The notes under the pieces are model-generated. The model made no database searches. It had not been told where the DNA came from and saw nothing but the letters and a program-made list of their open reading frames with translations. Shown here piece by piece: positions 47,518-60,200 of a stretch of 64,000 nucleotides of DNA. Source of the stretch: Glycine soja (lineage: Eukaryota > Streptophyta > Magnoliopsida > Fabales > Fabaceae); the NCBI RefSeq assembly GCF_004193775.1, contig NC_041003.1, forward strand, positions 49,280,111-49,344,110. The letters run 5' to 3'. The first letter of the stretch is position 1. The number at the start of each line of letters is the position of its first letter. The translations under genes and the position numbers were made by a program.

Positions 47518-50500
47518 TCACGACCCCATCATATGATCGAAGCCTCCTCCACCTTGTAGTGCAGGAACCCGATTGACTCCAATATTATGAAGCAACTGCT
47601 GTAGCCACTTCCTAGCTGTTGGGTCTTCCTGAATAAATAAAACCAAAACCATATAAAATGTAAACAACCATAAGAACAAGAGAAAAATCTCTTAGCTCAG
47701 AAATTTGAAGAAGAGAGCGAGCTTTACTAGTTAATGCCCTACTGCTAGTCTTCAATTCACTTAATCAACTCACTTCAACCCTATTGATTAAATCAAATTT
47801 TTATTATAATAATAATAATATCACTTACACGAAGGCAACTACTGAACGTAGCATCTCTTAACATGTCCGGAAGACAGGCTCTTAATGCCTCACAAGCACT
47901 GTTTTGAAATGACCAGTTTTATTAGAAACTTGGGAAGAACGTAAAGGGCATGGGCAGGAGCACTTACAAAACTGGAGTTACTATCTACTTAACAAACCTC
48001 TGATTATCAGACAGACGAAGATAACAACGAATAATGTGCTTCAAAAGACGACATGAAGGTTGCTGAACAAGAGTTGCCACCATGTTTCCCAAAACTCGAC
48101 CTACTGCATAAAAGCGCTCTGCTGTAGTGCAAATATATTTCAAACCCATTTCGTCCAACAGAATTTTTTGAACTATAAAGGTTGCAACCTGAAATGACGG
48201 AACTTCCATTAGATTACACACAATTTTTCCTTTTACAATTATTTGATAGGTATAAAAGAGGATCAGCAGATAGTGGCTAAAACAAACATGTGGCTTAGCA
48301 TTTACAGGGCACCACCAAGTACAATGCAAGAGTTAAACATGTGTTATTTAAAGATTTAGATCTCAAGTATGGAGGACAGTATTTCAACCCTTGTACTACA
48401 AATACTGGTGTCGAATTGCATTTTGATACAACCAAGAGGAATGTTTGCAACACTCTCTCTAACACTCTTTTTATTTATTATTAGTTGAAATTTATTGGAA
48501 ATGACAATAGTGGTTCTTACTTCTCATTTGATGAGTTTCTCTCCAAATTTAGAAGTAGAACCTACCAAAGTTTGTGATTTCCAATAAATTTCAAACAATA
48601 ATAGAGTTTTAGAAGGAGAGTGTTGCTAGCACTCCTCTACAACCAAATATGTCAAGAAGAGTTTCAACAGTCCTGTGACAACCACTAATAAAACTTATAT
48701 TAAGGCCAACAGTTCAAAAGATGAAAACAAGAGAGTTCTTAAATGATATGCCTCCCTAAGTTCACATAGTACCATTTGTCTTGTGCCAAGACCACTCTCC
48801 TCAGTGGTAATCCCATTAACCAGATAAATGGTATGCACCTCCTATGTAGCACTGTATTGGAACATGCATACATGTTCATCATACATACCCAAAAAAGTAG
48901 CTCAGAAAAATGAAGGAAATAAAAATCAAGTTCAATTCATCCAAACAAAATAGTTTGTCAAACCAAATTGGTTTAAAACAAGATCAGTAAACTTACAGTT
49001 TTTGACAATTCACTGCCCATTTCCATACTGCGCAGGCACAGCGGAATAATCTCTGTTGAAAGAAGGAAACTTATAACCTCTGTATCATCAACCTGGTGAA
49101 ATATCAACAGAAAATAAATTAAACACGACAAAACTCAAGTATAATTGTACATGTGACAAGCAACAAAAAAAACAATAGCTTCATCCCACTAGGAAGAAAT
49201 ATCAACAATATCATGAAGGGCATAAAATAGTTCAGAAAATTTTGTTCCCTAATAATAGCGATGAACTCATCCTAACAAGTTGAGTTGTATGTACCTGTTA
49301 CGTCATAGAAAGTTGTTACAGGATTGTATTTGAAACTTAACAGATAGTTGAAGATCTACATGAACGTTATAAGATTATAACAAGACTAATTAGTTGTGGC
49401 AACTAAACTATTTACATGTCTTGCTGTGTGCCATAGATTTATAATAATCAATAATCAGTTATTACTCTTTTCTAAATTGACATGTTAGTTGAGGTTATTG
49501 CAGTATATAGTCTTTTATGGCAACTTTTTTTGTGACAATACTTTTACTAATTGAAATTATACTCTTTTTGGCATAAATGTTGTATAAAAATTTGTTCTTC
49601 TCATAGTCAAGTGTATTCAACAACAGAATCTGCAAGGAGGTTGTACCTTCACTAAGGCACTAATGACTCCAAGAGTGGTAAGCCTCAAATACTCAAATGG
49701 TCTGGACTTACTGGTTGTATTAAGGAAGGGATACAGATATAGAGGTATATGAGCTGCAGATGAGAAAAAGGTAAGTGTAAAGAGTGAACATAGTAATATC
49801 TTTTCCCTTCAAGTGTTAATTTCAATGAGCAAAAACCCTGCTGAAACAGATATGGTAATGTCAAAGCAATCTCCTTAATTTTATATTAACAAAAAAAACA
49901 ACTAATATGTCTTTCAAGTGCTCCAAAGTTTCTGTCCATGGATGCTTATGAAAGTATATTGGCAGTAAAAAATACAAATATGACTGAATGCCAAGAAAGA
50001 AGAACAAGTGGTATGACCTATAAATTGAAAGAGAGAGAAACCTCATTTTCAAGTAAGATAAAGTCCTATGACAAGATAGGCAATAATAAGAGAGAGCAAG
50101 ATGCATTTAAAATTTAACTGCATGATTCTGCTTTACACTCAGAAAACATTTTAGATTATATATGGCCTTTTAACCATCATTATGAAATTTTATTGTTAAC
50201 AAATTATATCTTACTATTGGGAAATACCCAAGTCCCACATTGGCTAGAGATAGTCTCAAAAGTGGGTATTTCCCAATACTTACTTTTTAATTGTTAGCAA
50301 TTGGTTGCTTTTACACAGTATCTTATAACAATTTTATATTAGTGAGAAAAAAAGGGAAAATATAGTTAGGAGATGAGAAGATATCAATCATTTTATATTT
50401 ATTGAACATATACCATACAAAAGCAAGGTTTGGGAACAACATCAACAACAACAAATACCACTAGGTGAAGTCAGCTACATGAATCATGCAATGCCATTTG

Positions 50501-51611
50501 ACTCAGTTATAAACCAGATTTTCAAATATACTATGTATCATAAATGATATTATTTAGCAAACAGAAGTTTACCGTCCTTCAGATGAATAAGAAAAAAATC
50601 ATTACCATTGAGGAATGGCATCCTTGTATCAAGGTGAGATGCCACACACTGTAAGAAATCCATGAGAGTAAAAGAAATGTGTTAGCAAGAATGCATTGAA
50701 TAGAAAGAGAAAAAGACCCGTCAGAGTATATCTGACTGGACCATGGTTCTAAATTGCAGTCCGCAACCACAATTGCAGCCGAAATATTTTTGTTGCAGTG
50801 CTGTCCACAACCACAACAGTCCGCAATTGCAGTGTGAATTTCAATTCTCACCTGAAGAAGAGCAAGAGCATTGCACACTCGATTTGATTGTGCTGGAGTA
50901 AGGTTTGGAGGTGAAATAGCAGGGTAAATTGAAACTATTTCCTGAAAGAAAATAAATATAAAATTTTAGAAAACTATTCGAGAATATATATATATATATA
51001 TAGAAGTAACTCCAGGATTTGAAAGGAACAAGGTATTCATGAAACAAAATATTAATCAGTATGGGGATATTCAGATAAATATAAAAGACAAGAAAGAAAG
51101 GCAAGTGAGAAAGAATATGAGTAATGTTAATGCAAGTCAACCAAAGCATGCATACCTGTAAAAGTGCTGCCATGGTGCCAAGAGAATTCCACAATAACGG
51201 AGCAAGATCCTGAAATAACTCCCTCTTCTAAAACATATAAAAAAAAAAAGAGAGAGAGAAAGAGAGAGAGAAGGAAAAAAATATTAACCGTGTGAGCCTT
51301 GAAACGACGACGCATGAGATAGAGAGCGAAAACAATTATACATGCTTAGCATATGGAATGCGGCGTTTTGAGTGGTGTTATACTTAATTGGACTAAATTA
51401 AACGACGCACGAGAGAGGGAAAACGACGGAAGGTAGGTACCTTGGAGAGTTCATGGAGAGCGTTTTCTCGGAGATCGGGGTTGCTGAGTTGGAGAACGAG
51501 GTGTTCCACAGACGCCATCGTCCTTGGATCCTTGGTGGTGGCAGAAGAAGAAGAAGAAGGAGCTCCAAACGAGGCGCCGCTTAAGGAGAAGGATTGGGGC
51601 AAATTGGCCAT
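47518..51611 (-). CDS. CAF40: CAF40 / CNOT9 (Rcd1-like), CCR4-NOT subunit, 316 aa
   Basis: CNOT9/CAF40 is a conserved subunit of the CCR4-NOT deadenylase. Its armadillo-repeat domain binds peptides of RNA regulators. Exons on the minus strand: 51611-51441, 51227-51156, 50941-50852, 50648-50606, 49753-49647, 49092-48997, 48188-47998, 47898-47829, 47628-47518 (951 bp). The N-terminus is a Ser/Ala-rich plant leader ([12 protein letters not shown]...), and the conserved core begins at about residue 35 with [20 protein letters not shown]. Other signatures are [39 protein letters not shown] and [17 protein letters not shown]. It ends [11 protein letters not shown]. The length agrees with plant homologues (about 310 aa). 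Introns carry two MITEs and a dispersed repeat. Confidence 0.95.
48436..48637. mobile_element. MULE-type MITE, 202 bp, in CAF40 intron 6
   Basis: Imperfect inverted ends of about 70 bp (GAGGAATGTTTGCAACACTC and GAGGAGTGCTAGCAACACTC) share a long TTGAAATTTATTGGAAAT word further in. The flanks are the perfect 9-bp duplication TACAACCAA at 48427-48435 and 48638-48646. This is diagnostic for a Mutator-like non-autonomous element. Confidence 0.9.
50215..50278. mobile_element. Very small inverted-repeat element, 64 bp, in CAF40 intron 4
   Basis: Perfect 16-bp terminal inverted repeats TATTGGGAAATACCCA flank a 32-bp core. Direct 5-bp copies of CTTAC lie immediately outside (50210-50214 and 50279-50283). 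The core has the inverted CCAATGTGGGACT motif also found at 207-219. As RNA it would fold into a strong hairpin. It is either a tiny MITE or a deletion derivative of a larger repeat. Confidence 0.7.
50745..50836. repeat. Dispersed GCAATTGCAG-type repeat in CAF40 intron 3-4 region
   Basis: The stretch repeats AATTGCAG, CCGCAACCACAATTGCAG, GTTGCAG and CCGCAATTGCAG in both orientations. This is a pattern I associate with a common legume repeat, and it sits just downstream of exon 3 on the minus strand. The class is uncertain. Confidence 0.45.
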
Positions 51612-52892
51612 TCACTCCCAAAGAAATATGAGTGAGTGAGTGGGGTTTTGTTCTTGTTCTTGTAATGCCAACTTCCTAATTAACTATCGTCTGCGTAACG
51701 CATGCGAGGAAATGTTGCGTAGTTGAAGGAGGCTGCAACACATGATATGCTTTGCATGTCACCCTGTGTGCGCCCCTCCTAATTAATATTTCTTTCAACT
51801 TTATCATTATTAATATGGAAAATCTTTATTAGTCTTCTGTTTTTTAGAATTTCAAAGTGGAAAGTTTTTATTCAAAAATTTAACCATATATCCTCTCATA
51901 AGTTTCAATACAGCTTCAAATAATAATTAAAAAAAAATCTAATTTTAAATTTTACTTGAGGAGTTACTATTTGATTCTCTGTCGATGATACCCGGATTCA
52001 CCCAAAACAATTTTAAAATGTATTTGGCTTTTGAAGAGTCGAATTTGCCTTACATTTTGAGAACATTTATCTCTTCACCTGGGTAGACAAAAAAAAGTAA
52101 TAAATATATTACTAGTGAAAGAGAATAAAAGAATTCAAACCAAAAAATATTTAAAAATAATTAAAAAATAAGAGTGTCTTATTATAAATATTAGGGATTT
52201 TTTTTATAAAGAATATAGGTTAAGAGAGTTTAATGCTTCTAACTAAGTTAATTAATTTCTTCAATCGTTGTGGATTAATTTATGGGTAAGAGAGAGTTTA
52301 TTTCATTTTTAACATTTTTTACTATCATTCTTTCTAATAAGATATAAATTTATGAAAGTTAGTTACCCACAAAGTTGGTGTGAATAACATTGTAACAAAA
52401 AAATATGTTAATAAATATCCATCAAATACAGAAAAATATAATTTTAAAAGGAAAATAATAATTGATTTATTAATAAAATAATTATCAGTAATAAAAAAAA
52501 TTCAAAATAAAAAAGGCATGTGTTTGAAATTTGTAATTTTGATAAATTTTTAACCTGAATTTAATTAATAAATTATTAATTTATATAAGTATACGTTAAA
52601 TTTGAAAATATAAATTAAAAGGTAAGGAATGGTTTTTTATTAGTAATAAATATAAATTAGAATATTAAATATATATGTTTAAAATTTGTAATTTACAAAA
52701 TATAGACATTTAATGTTAATTGACAAAATATTGATTTGGATAGATAAGAAAATTTTTAAAAAATTATTGAATAAGAAAAAAATTGATATAAAATAAAAAA
52801 TAAAAATTCAATCATATCATTATTGTATCAAAAACACATATTCGTCGTCTTGTAAATTGTAATGGTCATGCATAGAGAGAGAGAGATACATA
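51612..52892. other. CAF40 promoter side and AT-rich spacer
   Basis: About 51612-51780 is the likely CAF40 5' UTR and promoter. The rest is AT-rich without recognised features except a short (GA) run near 52876. Confidence 0.5.
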
Positions 52893-54051
52893 TTAGGCAA
52901 ATGTATTATGTTTTGCGTCTCCCCCTTCCAAAATGTTTATTCCTTTGAATATGTAACAATATGTTATAGCCAGCAATCCATAACGAAGAAAATGATGATA
53001 CATATTCCAATATTTCCGGTAACCATCCGTCACCTTCGGCTTCAAGCGAAAAGCCAACATCTGAAAACCAAACACCTGCCTTTCATCAATATATCCTAAC
53101 AGAGATTAAAGCAATTAATAAGAATGAAATATTTCTTCTTCTTTTTTGTTAAATATATATGTGAATAGGATTTAATTAATTATCTGTGTAAATCGTAAAT
53201 GCTATAGAATTATAATTGTTAGTTAGAAAATTTTGCATATTCCTAATATTTATGTTAGGACTATCAAATTCAATAATAAAAAATTGTTATACTAAATGCA
53301 TATTTTAGAAAGCAAAAAATTAGCTACATTTTAAACTTTTAAAACAGATGTGGAGCATATATTAATTAAATCTTTTAAATTAAAGCTAAACCTAATTTAC
53401 TACGGAATAGCTAGATCTGCAACCGAACCAAGGGTGAAGCCACTAAAGCCAGGCATATGCTTTTGAGGGATATATATAATTATTAAAAGTATATAGGATA
53501 TCACCGATCTAAGATAATTCTTGTACTGTCCAGTGCTGCGACCGTTTTCATCAGTCAAGTCCTGTCGACGTTTCGAAGAGTCCTAGGATGTCCAGGGGAT
53601 GGCCATACTCAATTGCATACCCAACTTTGTACACATCAGAAGGAAGGACCAATATTCTTGCATTCATGGTGTTCATATTAGCGACCGACTTGTTGGTCAC
53701 AAACGCGATTTTCGAGGGTAGAGGGCTGCAACCATTTTCTGGTCTCCTTGGTGACGTTGTATGTGTGTCCATTCCCCACGTTCCGTCGCTGCGTTTAATG
53801 GCTATGATGGCTTTGGTTCCAATCATCTCCGCCCACGCTATCAACATTATTTCTAGTACGATTGATTCATTCGTCACACTGTGGTAGGACCAAGCAAACT
53901 CGATCTGCCCCCAGAGTGCTCAGTGTCTTGCGCTCTGAGATGTTCTTTTGTTGGGCTAGTTTGAGGAATGCTTCACTGCAGGGCCGAGGCCCAAAGAGAG
54001 AAAACACAGCACTGTCAAAATGGTTAATGCTAAGGTGAGTGAAGATAACAT
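52893..54051 (-). pseudogene. Cytochrome b561/DOMON (AIR12-like) pseudogene
   Basis: On the minus strand an ATG at 54051 opens a signal-peptide-like MLSSLTLALTILTVLCFLSL. Next comes, in a shifted frame, CSEAFLKLAQQKNISERKTL, then back in another frame EFAWSYHSVTNESIVLEIML and EMIGTKAIIAIKRSDGTWGM, then NARILVLPSDVYKVGYAIEY. This order (secretion signal, Cys start, DOMON core, VWQVGY-like end) fits plant cytochrome b561 and DOMON proteins. At least one frameshift (near 53923), an internal deletion and a stop break it. Further downstream, 53060-52893 reads MLAFRLKPKVTDGYRKYWNM then YHHFLRYGLLAITYCYIFKG, which resembles the cytochrome b561 core. The intervening part is lost. The gene is dead. 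Confidence 0.7.
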
Positions 54052-54581
54052 GTTTTTTCTTTGTGGTGGGAAAATATGATGCATAGAGAGATCTTAAGAA
54101 CTGATTTCTAAGACTAATGTTAGTGTTAGATCTTGACTAAGAATTTTAAGTTTAAGATATTATCTTCCAATAAAGAAGTAGAAGAGATCTCTAGCTAAGG
54201 TGAATAATAGATTCTTGTATAAGAATTGTGAAGATCTCTGCACATGATTTAAAAATATATTTTTTTTTACTCAAGGATTAGAAATGATCAAAGGAGGGGA
54301 GGGACAAGAAGGAAGAAGAAGAATGGGAGAAGAAAGAGGCGGATGACCGGAGAGAGGGAGGAGAAAAATTCCAAAAGGAAGGAAGAAAAACTGATTCCAA
54401 AATGACAACAGGGAAAAAAAATAGCCGTAAAAAATTATATTTAATTTATTAAATATTTAAAAATGAGATTTATATAAAATCTATTAAAAATTATCTAAAA
54501 TTTTAAAATAAAATGTAGCATTAAAGTAAAAAATAATAAAAATATTAAGAGATTTTCAATTCTACCTGATTTACCAAAAAT

Positions 54582-54635
54582 CTAGCTCTAAAAATACTTT
54601 AATTTTTTCTAGCTCTAAAAATACTTTAATTTTTT
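54582..54635. repeat. 27-bp perfect tandem duplication
   Basis: Two identical units starting CTAGCTCTAAAAATAC lie head to tail at 54582-54608 and 54609-54635. Confidence 0.9.
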
Positions 54636-57065
54636 CTTCGATCGAGATGATGTTTCTTACACATCGAGCTAGTTACATGAAGCTTTTAACTTGATGTTGC
54701 TCCATAGTTACTTTTTCTGCTCTTTTTTAGTCTTTCCAAGGGATCGGTTAGTACTGGCATTGTTCCCAAAGAGGATAAGAATTTAGAACCTTCAAACTCA
54801 CCATTCTTTAAGTGAAATTATTTTTATTAGCTTAACTAATAGTTTAGAGGTTTTGTTATTTATTAGCCGGCTCAAGTATGATTAAATGTGGTTTCTAACA
54901 AAAATAATTAATTACTTTGCATAAACAGGGGTAGTGAAATTAACAGCATGGCATTATACTGGTGTAACTACGGGATTTTTTTATTGTTGTGACATATCTT
55001 CAACTTCTCACTCCTAATCTGAAATAAGTAAATGTAAGTGTTTTTTTATCAGTGTCCTAAACAAAAGCGCCGTTACATCTCCCTAAAATTCATGTTTAAT
55101 AAGTGACAAGTAAGTCTACAATAAGAGTCACCACCCGGAAGAGAGCTCGACAACCCGTGTATTCTGCTTTTAAAAAAGGATAAACTAATTTACACAAGAT
55201 CGAACATTATGCTTACGTGACCTGTAGGAAATTCCCTCCAGTTTTTGTTATTTTATGTATGTTCTCATTCGTTACTTTACGAGGCAGTCGCATTTGTTTC
55301 CTTCTTCCATCGGAAGTTTGCGTTGCACTACACAAAAGTAACCCATTAATAGTCTTGGTGAACACATTATCTTCAATTCATCATGTACCCATTTGACTAA
55401 ATTATATTATTTTTATTTGTATACTTAGTATTATTTTAAAAAAATATAAATAAATTTATCGTTTTTAAACTATTTAGTATATATTAAATATAATTACATT
55501 AAAATTTTGTAAAGAGATTAATTGTATTTTTAACTGACCATATGTCATCTTTAAAAATATTAAGTTCATTAAGAAAATTTATAATTTATTTTTTCTCAAA
55601 GTAATAATAGTGATACAATACATATATATAAAATGTATAAATTTAAAATAAATATAATAATATAAATTTATAATTATTTACATTAAAATTTATTAAACTT
55701 TTGTTTTTCACGAGTTTATTTAAATATAAGCAGATAGTTTCAATACATTAAATATTTTAAAAATGAAATTGTTATCATTTTATAATTTATTATAAATAAT
55801 TAATTGTAAATGGAGTTTGAAAGTATTGTGTGAAGTCATTTTTTTCATGAAAAATAAAATATATAAAATATTATATTTTATTAAAATAATTTATCAAATA
55901 TTTCCTTATAAACTATATATTTCATATTTATCAACATTTAAATAAAGATAAAAATATAAAATAACTAGCTAAGTCTAAAATCCTCAAATATATGAGTCTA
56001 ATTTTATAGTACATAATCATAATAATATTTTTGAAAAAAAAATCATAATAATAGTATGAGTAATTACGTAATAATGTGATTAGACCTAAAAATAATAAAT
56101 TAAGCTTTACAAGGGCAATAAAAAATACTAAGCTATCAGAGAGGAGAAATGTTAAAAAATGATGATTAGTTGTTAAGTGATGTAAAAGTAATGTGTTGGT
56201 TCCCAATTTACATATTCCATCTCTCGGGTGAATGATGTATTTATGTAAGATCTTTCTTCTATAACACACAAAAAGTGTCATTAGCTAATTGTAACTTGTA
56301 TGTCAATGTAGACTAAATTACGAGTGTAAAACGAGGAAGAAAAAGAGTTAAGTCAAGAAAAGAAATAGTAAGCAAATGAAAAAGTTATTCAATATATATA
56401 TATAAAAATAAAAGAAAAAACAAAGTGCATTAAATGAATTTTTCTTTATGTTTTAAATTAATGGAACAAATAGAAGAAAAAAAAGAATCTTTTACTATAT
56501 ATTTTAACTTGTTTATTTAAATAAATTGTGATATATTCTGTTCATACAAAACATTAAATTGATATTTCTAAAAAAAGTAACTAAATCATATACGAATAAT
56601 AAAAAATCCTTAATAAATTAAAAAAGCAACTGAACAATGCAATAAATTTCTATAAACAACAAAAATCATTTAGTTAATTTCTAATAAAATGATTTTCTTA
56701 AAAACGACTTTATCGGTTACAAATTGAATTTGGAAGTAAATTTAATAAATTAAATTTAATGCAAATTTTATTATATCTTATTTATATTAAATAATTAATA
56801 GTTAATTATGAAGTAAAAAATAATAATGAACTGTTTTTCTTTTGTTAAATATGCTTATGAATCTTATTTTAAAGATATTTTAAACTCTACTTGACTGTAG
56901 AATTCTCGAATTGTGATGTTGTAATAAAAAAAGCTTTATACACATTGTTATGCACGGTAAAATTGTTGGCTTTTTAATAATTATTTTAAAATTCGTATTT
57001 GGATGAATTTTTATTGGTTGATAATGCATGAAAATTGTATTTTATTATTATTATTCATTTAAGAA

Positions 57066-57080
57066 TGGGCCAAAGGCCCA
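57066..57080. promoter_or_regulatory. Site II (TGGGCC/GGCCCA) pair, SWAP promoter
   Basis: TGGGCC at 57066-57071 and GGCCCA at 57075-57080 form an inverted pair about 220 bp before the SWAP start. Such site II elements bind TCP factors in promoters of housekeeping and translation genes in plants. A (GA) microsatellite lies at 57222-57241 in the probable 5' UTR. Confidence 0.5.
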
Positions 57081-57296
57081 AAGCTACCAGCTAAAACCCG
57101 GGCCCTGTGCATACAGGTAGGGCACATTCCGAGGGGTAATCTATCATCATCCAAAATTCGTTAATTCATAATTTCATATGTCATAGCGGCACACAAATAA
57201 TCATCATCGTTTTAAATATTTTAGAGAGAGAGAGAGAGAGAGTGATTGTGCGATCCACGAAGCTGCGTTTTGATAATCAATCAGGTTGCAGAAGCG

Positions 57297-60200
57297 ATGG
57301 ATCTGGAGGTGGTAGGGCGGCACGCGATGCTGTTCGACGACGACGGCATGGCGGCGTTCGTGAACTCAGCGGAAGCTCTGGTCGAATGGAACTCTCTCTC
57401 CATCGACCGCTACGATGTCCGCCACCTTCTCTCCGCTCCCCTCCCTCCGCGCCTCAAGCGCCGCCCTCCTCTGCCTGAACCCGACCTCGATCAACAACGT
57501 TATCTCGATCTCCCTTCATCTTCTCCTGACGACGAACAACCACAAGGTAACCTCATAAACATAATTCCTCTCTACTCTTTTACTTTCTAGCTCCTTCCAT
57601 TTGTGACGGTCGACTTTCCCCAAATATTTTTCTGTTAATTGGAATTTTGTTGGTTGTTGTGTTTTACGTTTTCACTTTTCACAACGAGAAGAAATGAGAG
57701 GTTTGGTTAGTGATTTTGTTTTAACGAGATTTTATGTTCTTCCCTGGAGAGAAGTTGGCAAGTTAGTGTTCAAGGTTCATCCTAATTCCATAGAGGCTAC
57801 AATGAATGAGAAAAAGTCAATCAAATGGAAGTTGTTCTGATTAGTTAGGTTCGTGGAAGTCCTAAGCAAATTTTGATTGAGCTCAACGGTTTAAGATAAA
57901 GCTTTTGTTGCTTCTTTGTGGGCTTTAGCTAGAGTGTTTCGTTGCATGGTGAAACTTTTGCAATGAACATGTTCTGGTTTAACAAATAAGCTTGCCTTCG
58001 TAATCTTTATTGTAACAATGGAGGACTTTTATGTTTTGTGTTGTGACATATTGTGATGTGTTTATATATAGCAAAGGCTATTAATAATCAGTCATGGGTA
58101 ATTCTCTAAGATTTCTCTATCAAGTTTGTTCAATTTTGTTCTCATCATTTGGACACATTGATATATTTGGTTAGACATGACATTTAGTTGGGGAAACTAT
58201 GTGATGGTGGATTGTTGGCTAATGGCTATCAAAACAAATTATTTTTCCGTGGATGTTGGAACAACATTTTTTTTTATCCAACTTCCACTCGAGTCTATGT
58301 CGAGTGTTTTTTTTTTTTTCGGCAACAACAAACTCCACATTTGCAGGTTGGAATTTAATTTGCTACAGTTCCTGTGTCAGAATACAAGTAAGAATGTTTT
58401 CACCTGGCTTCAATTTATGGTTGGCTTCTTCTGTGTTGCAGCTACTGTTTTAGCTGGATAATTTTGTTATTGAGAATTTTATTATATCTGATTCTGATTA
58501 TGAATGTCACCTTTTTGTGTTTAGATGATGGTTCAAATCCATTGAGTTCAACCGGCTTTCATGCTGTTGCCTTTTCATATGGAAATTCCAGTGTTTCCAC
58601 GGAGACAAAGGACAATGATACCGAGCCTAGTTTTCATCCTAATTTCCCAGTACCTGAAAGCCTACTCAGTAACCTGGTGAGTAACCTCTGTCTTAATATA
58701 TAATTTAATTGTGTGGTTTTCCTTTGTTACTAATTTAATTGACCTTTCATTGTTTAACCAATGTGATTAGGTGATAATTGTCTAGGGTACATATGTTATT
58801 CTAAGGCTTATGATGTCTAAGTTTCAGATGCTCGGAGCATAAACGGAGTTCTTGTGACTCAAGGTAGCCATTCACAGGCACCTTGTTTCCTTTTGATGTC
58901 ATGAGAAGGGGCCGTGCAGGTGGGATTAGGATGATAGAAATTCGTTGATTATTTACCTCTTGAGAGAAAATGGGATGATACATGTCTTCATAAAGTTGTT
59001 TCTTGATCTTTATCATTAACAAAGTATATGTGAGGTTGTCTTATGTTTGTTTAGTAAGATACAAGTGTCTAAATATTCTGCTTGGCTAGACCCTTTCTAA
59101 GTTTATACTTGCACTAATTTTGAAATTCACATTTATTGATGAAGAAACATTTTTTGTTTGTTTTTCTTTTCCAGCCTCCAAATGAGAGAGTACATCAGAT
59201 TATTTCAAGGACTGCAACATTTGTCAGCAAACATGGAAGCCAATCAGAAATCATCCTGAGGGTGAAACAAGGAGACAATCCAACTTTTGGATTCCTAATG
59301 CCTGATCATCATCTTCATGCGTATTTTAGGTTTCTTGTTGATCACCAAGAACTTCTGAAAGTTGACAAAGATGATGGAAGCTCAACTGAGGACATGAATA
59401 GGACTCTGGGGCTTGATCAAACAGGTGGTGCATTGTCTTTGCTTGGATCCGTCTATGGATCTGGAGAGGATGAGGATGCTACAACTGAGAATACTTGTGA
59501 TGTTGAGAAAAAAGAATGTGAGGGAGCTGTTGACGCTGTTAGTACTTATACTTCTCCTGGAATAGATCAGGCAGAATCTTATTCAGATGTGGCCAAGAAG
59601 GATGGAAGCATTTCTAAAAATCTGATACCCTCTTTGAAAGAAAAAGTTCCTGTCATAAAGCGGAATCATTCTATCAGTACTGTTAAGACTGCAACCACAG
59701 CTGGAGCAAAAGGTGATGGCTTGGATTCAGTATCTAATGCACAGAACAAGTTGCAGACTTCTGTGCGGAGTACTGCTAAGATTGAACTCCCAGTTGTTGA
59801 ACCTCCATCTGATTTAAAGAGAACTATAGAGAAGATAGTTGAGTTCATCTTAAAAAATGGAAAACAATTTGAGGCTGTTCTTGCAGAACAGGATCGACCT
59901 CATGGAAGGTTCCCGTTTCTTCTGCCATCTAATCAATACCATACTTACTATCTGAAAGTTCTTCAAACTGCTGAAGAGGTGTGTTTCTCAGAATCATTAA
60001 AATTGACTTATTTTTAATTTTCAATTTATGTGATTCAAACTGTTCCTCGAGAAGTGAGAAATTAGTTGCACTTGCACTTTTCTACCTTGTAGGATGTAAT
60101 CCATGTCACTCTAAGATTGAATGCCTTCTACCCTACTCTTCCCTCCCCTCTAGAGCAAAAAACATAATTTAATTGACTGATATCATCTGTAAACTTATCT

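Larger units (their letters stand above)
54052..57296. other. AT-rich spacer with low-complexity repeats
   Basis: A purine-rich (GGAGAA/GAAGAA) block is at about 54280-54380. A 27-bp tandem duplication is at 54582-54635. The rest is AT-rich without gene signals until the SWAP promoter at about 57000. Confidence 0.5.

Noticed and set aside
53588..53887. Plus-strand 99-aa frame with hydrophobic residues
   Set aside because: It is the antisense of the DOMON pseudogene, whose minus-strand reading has family similarity.
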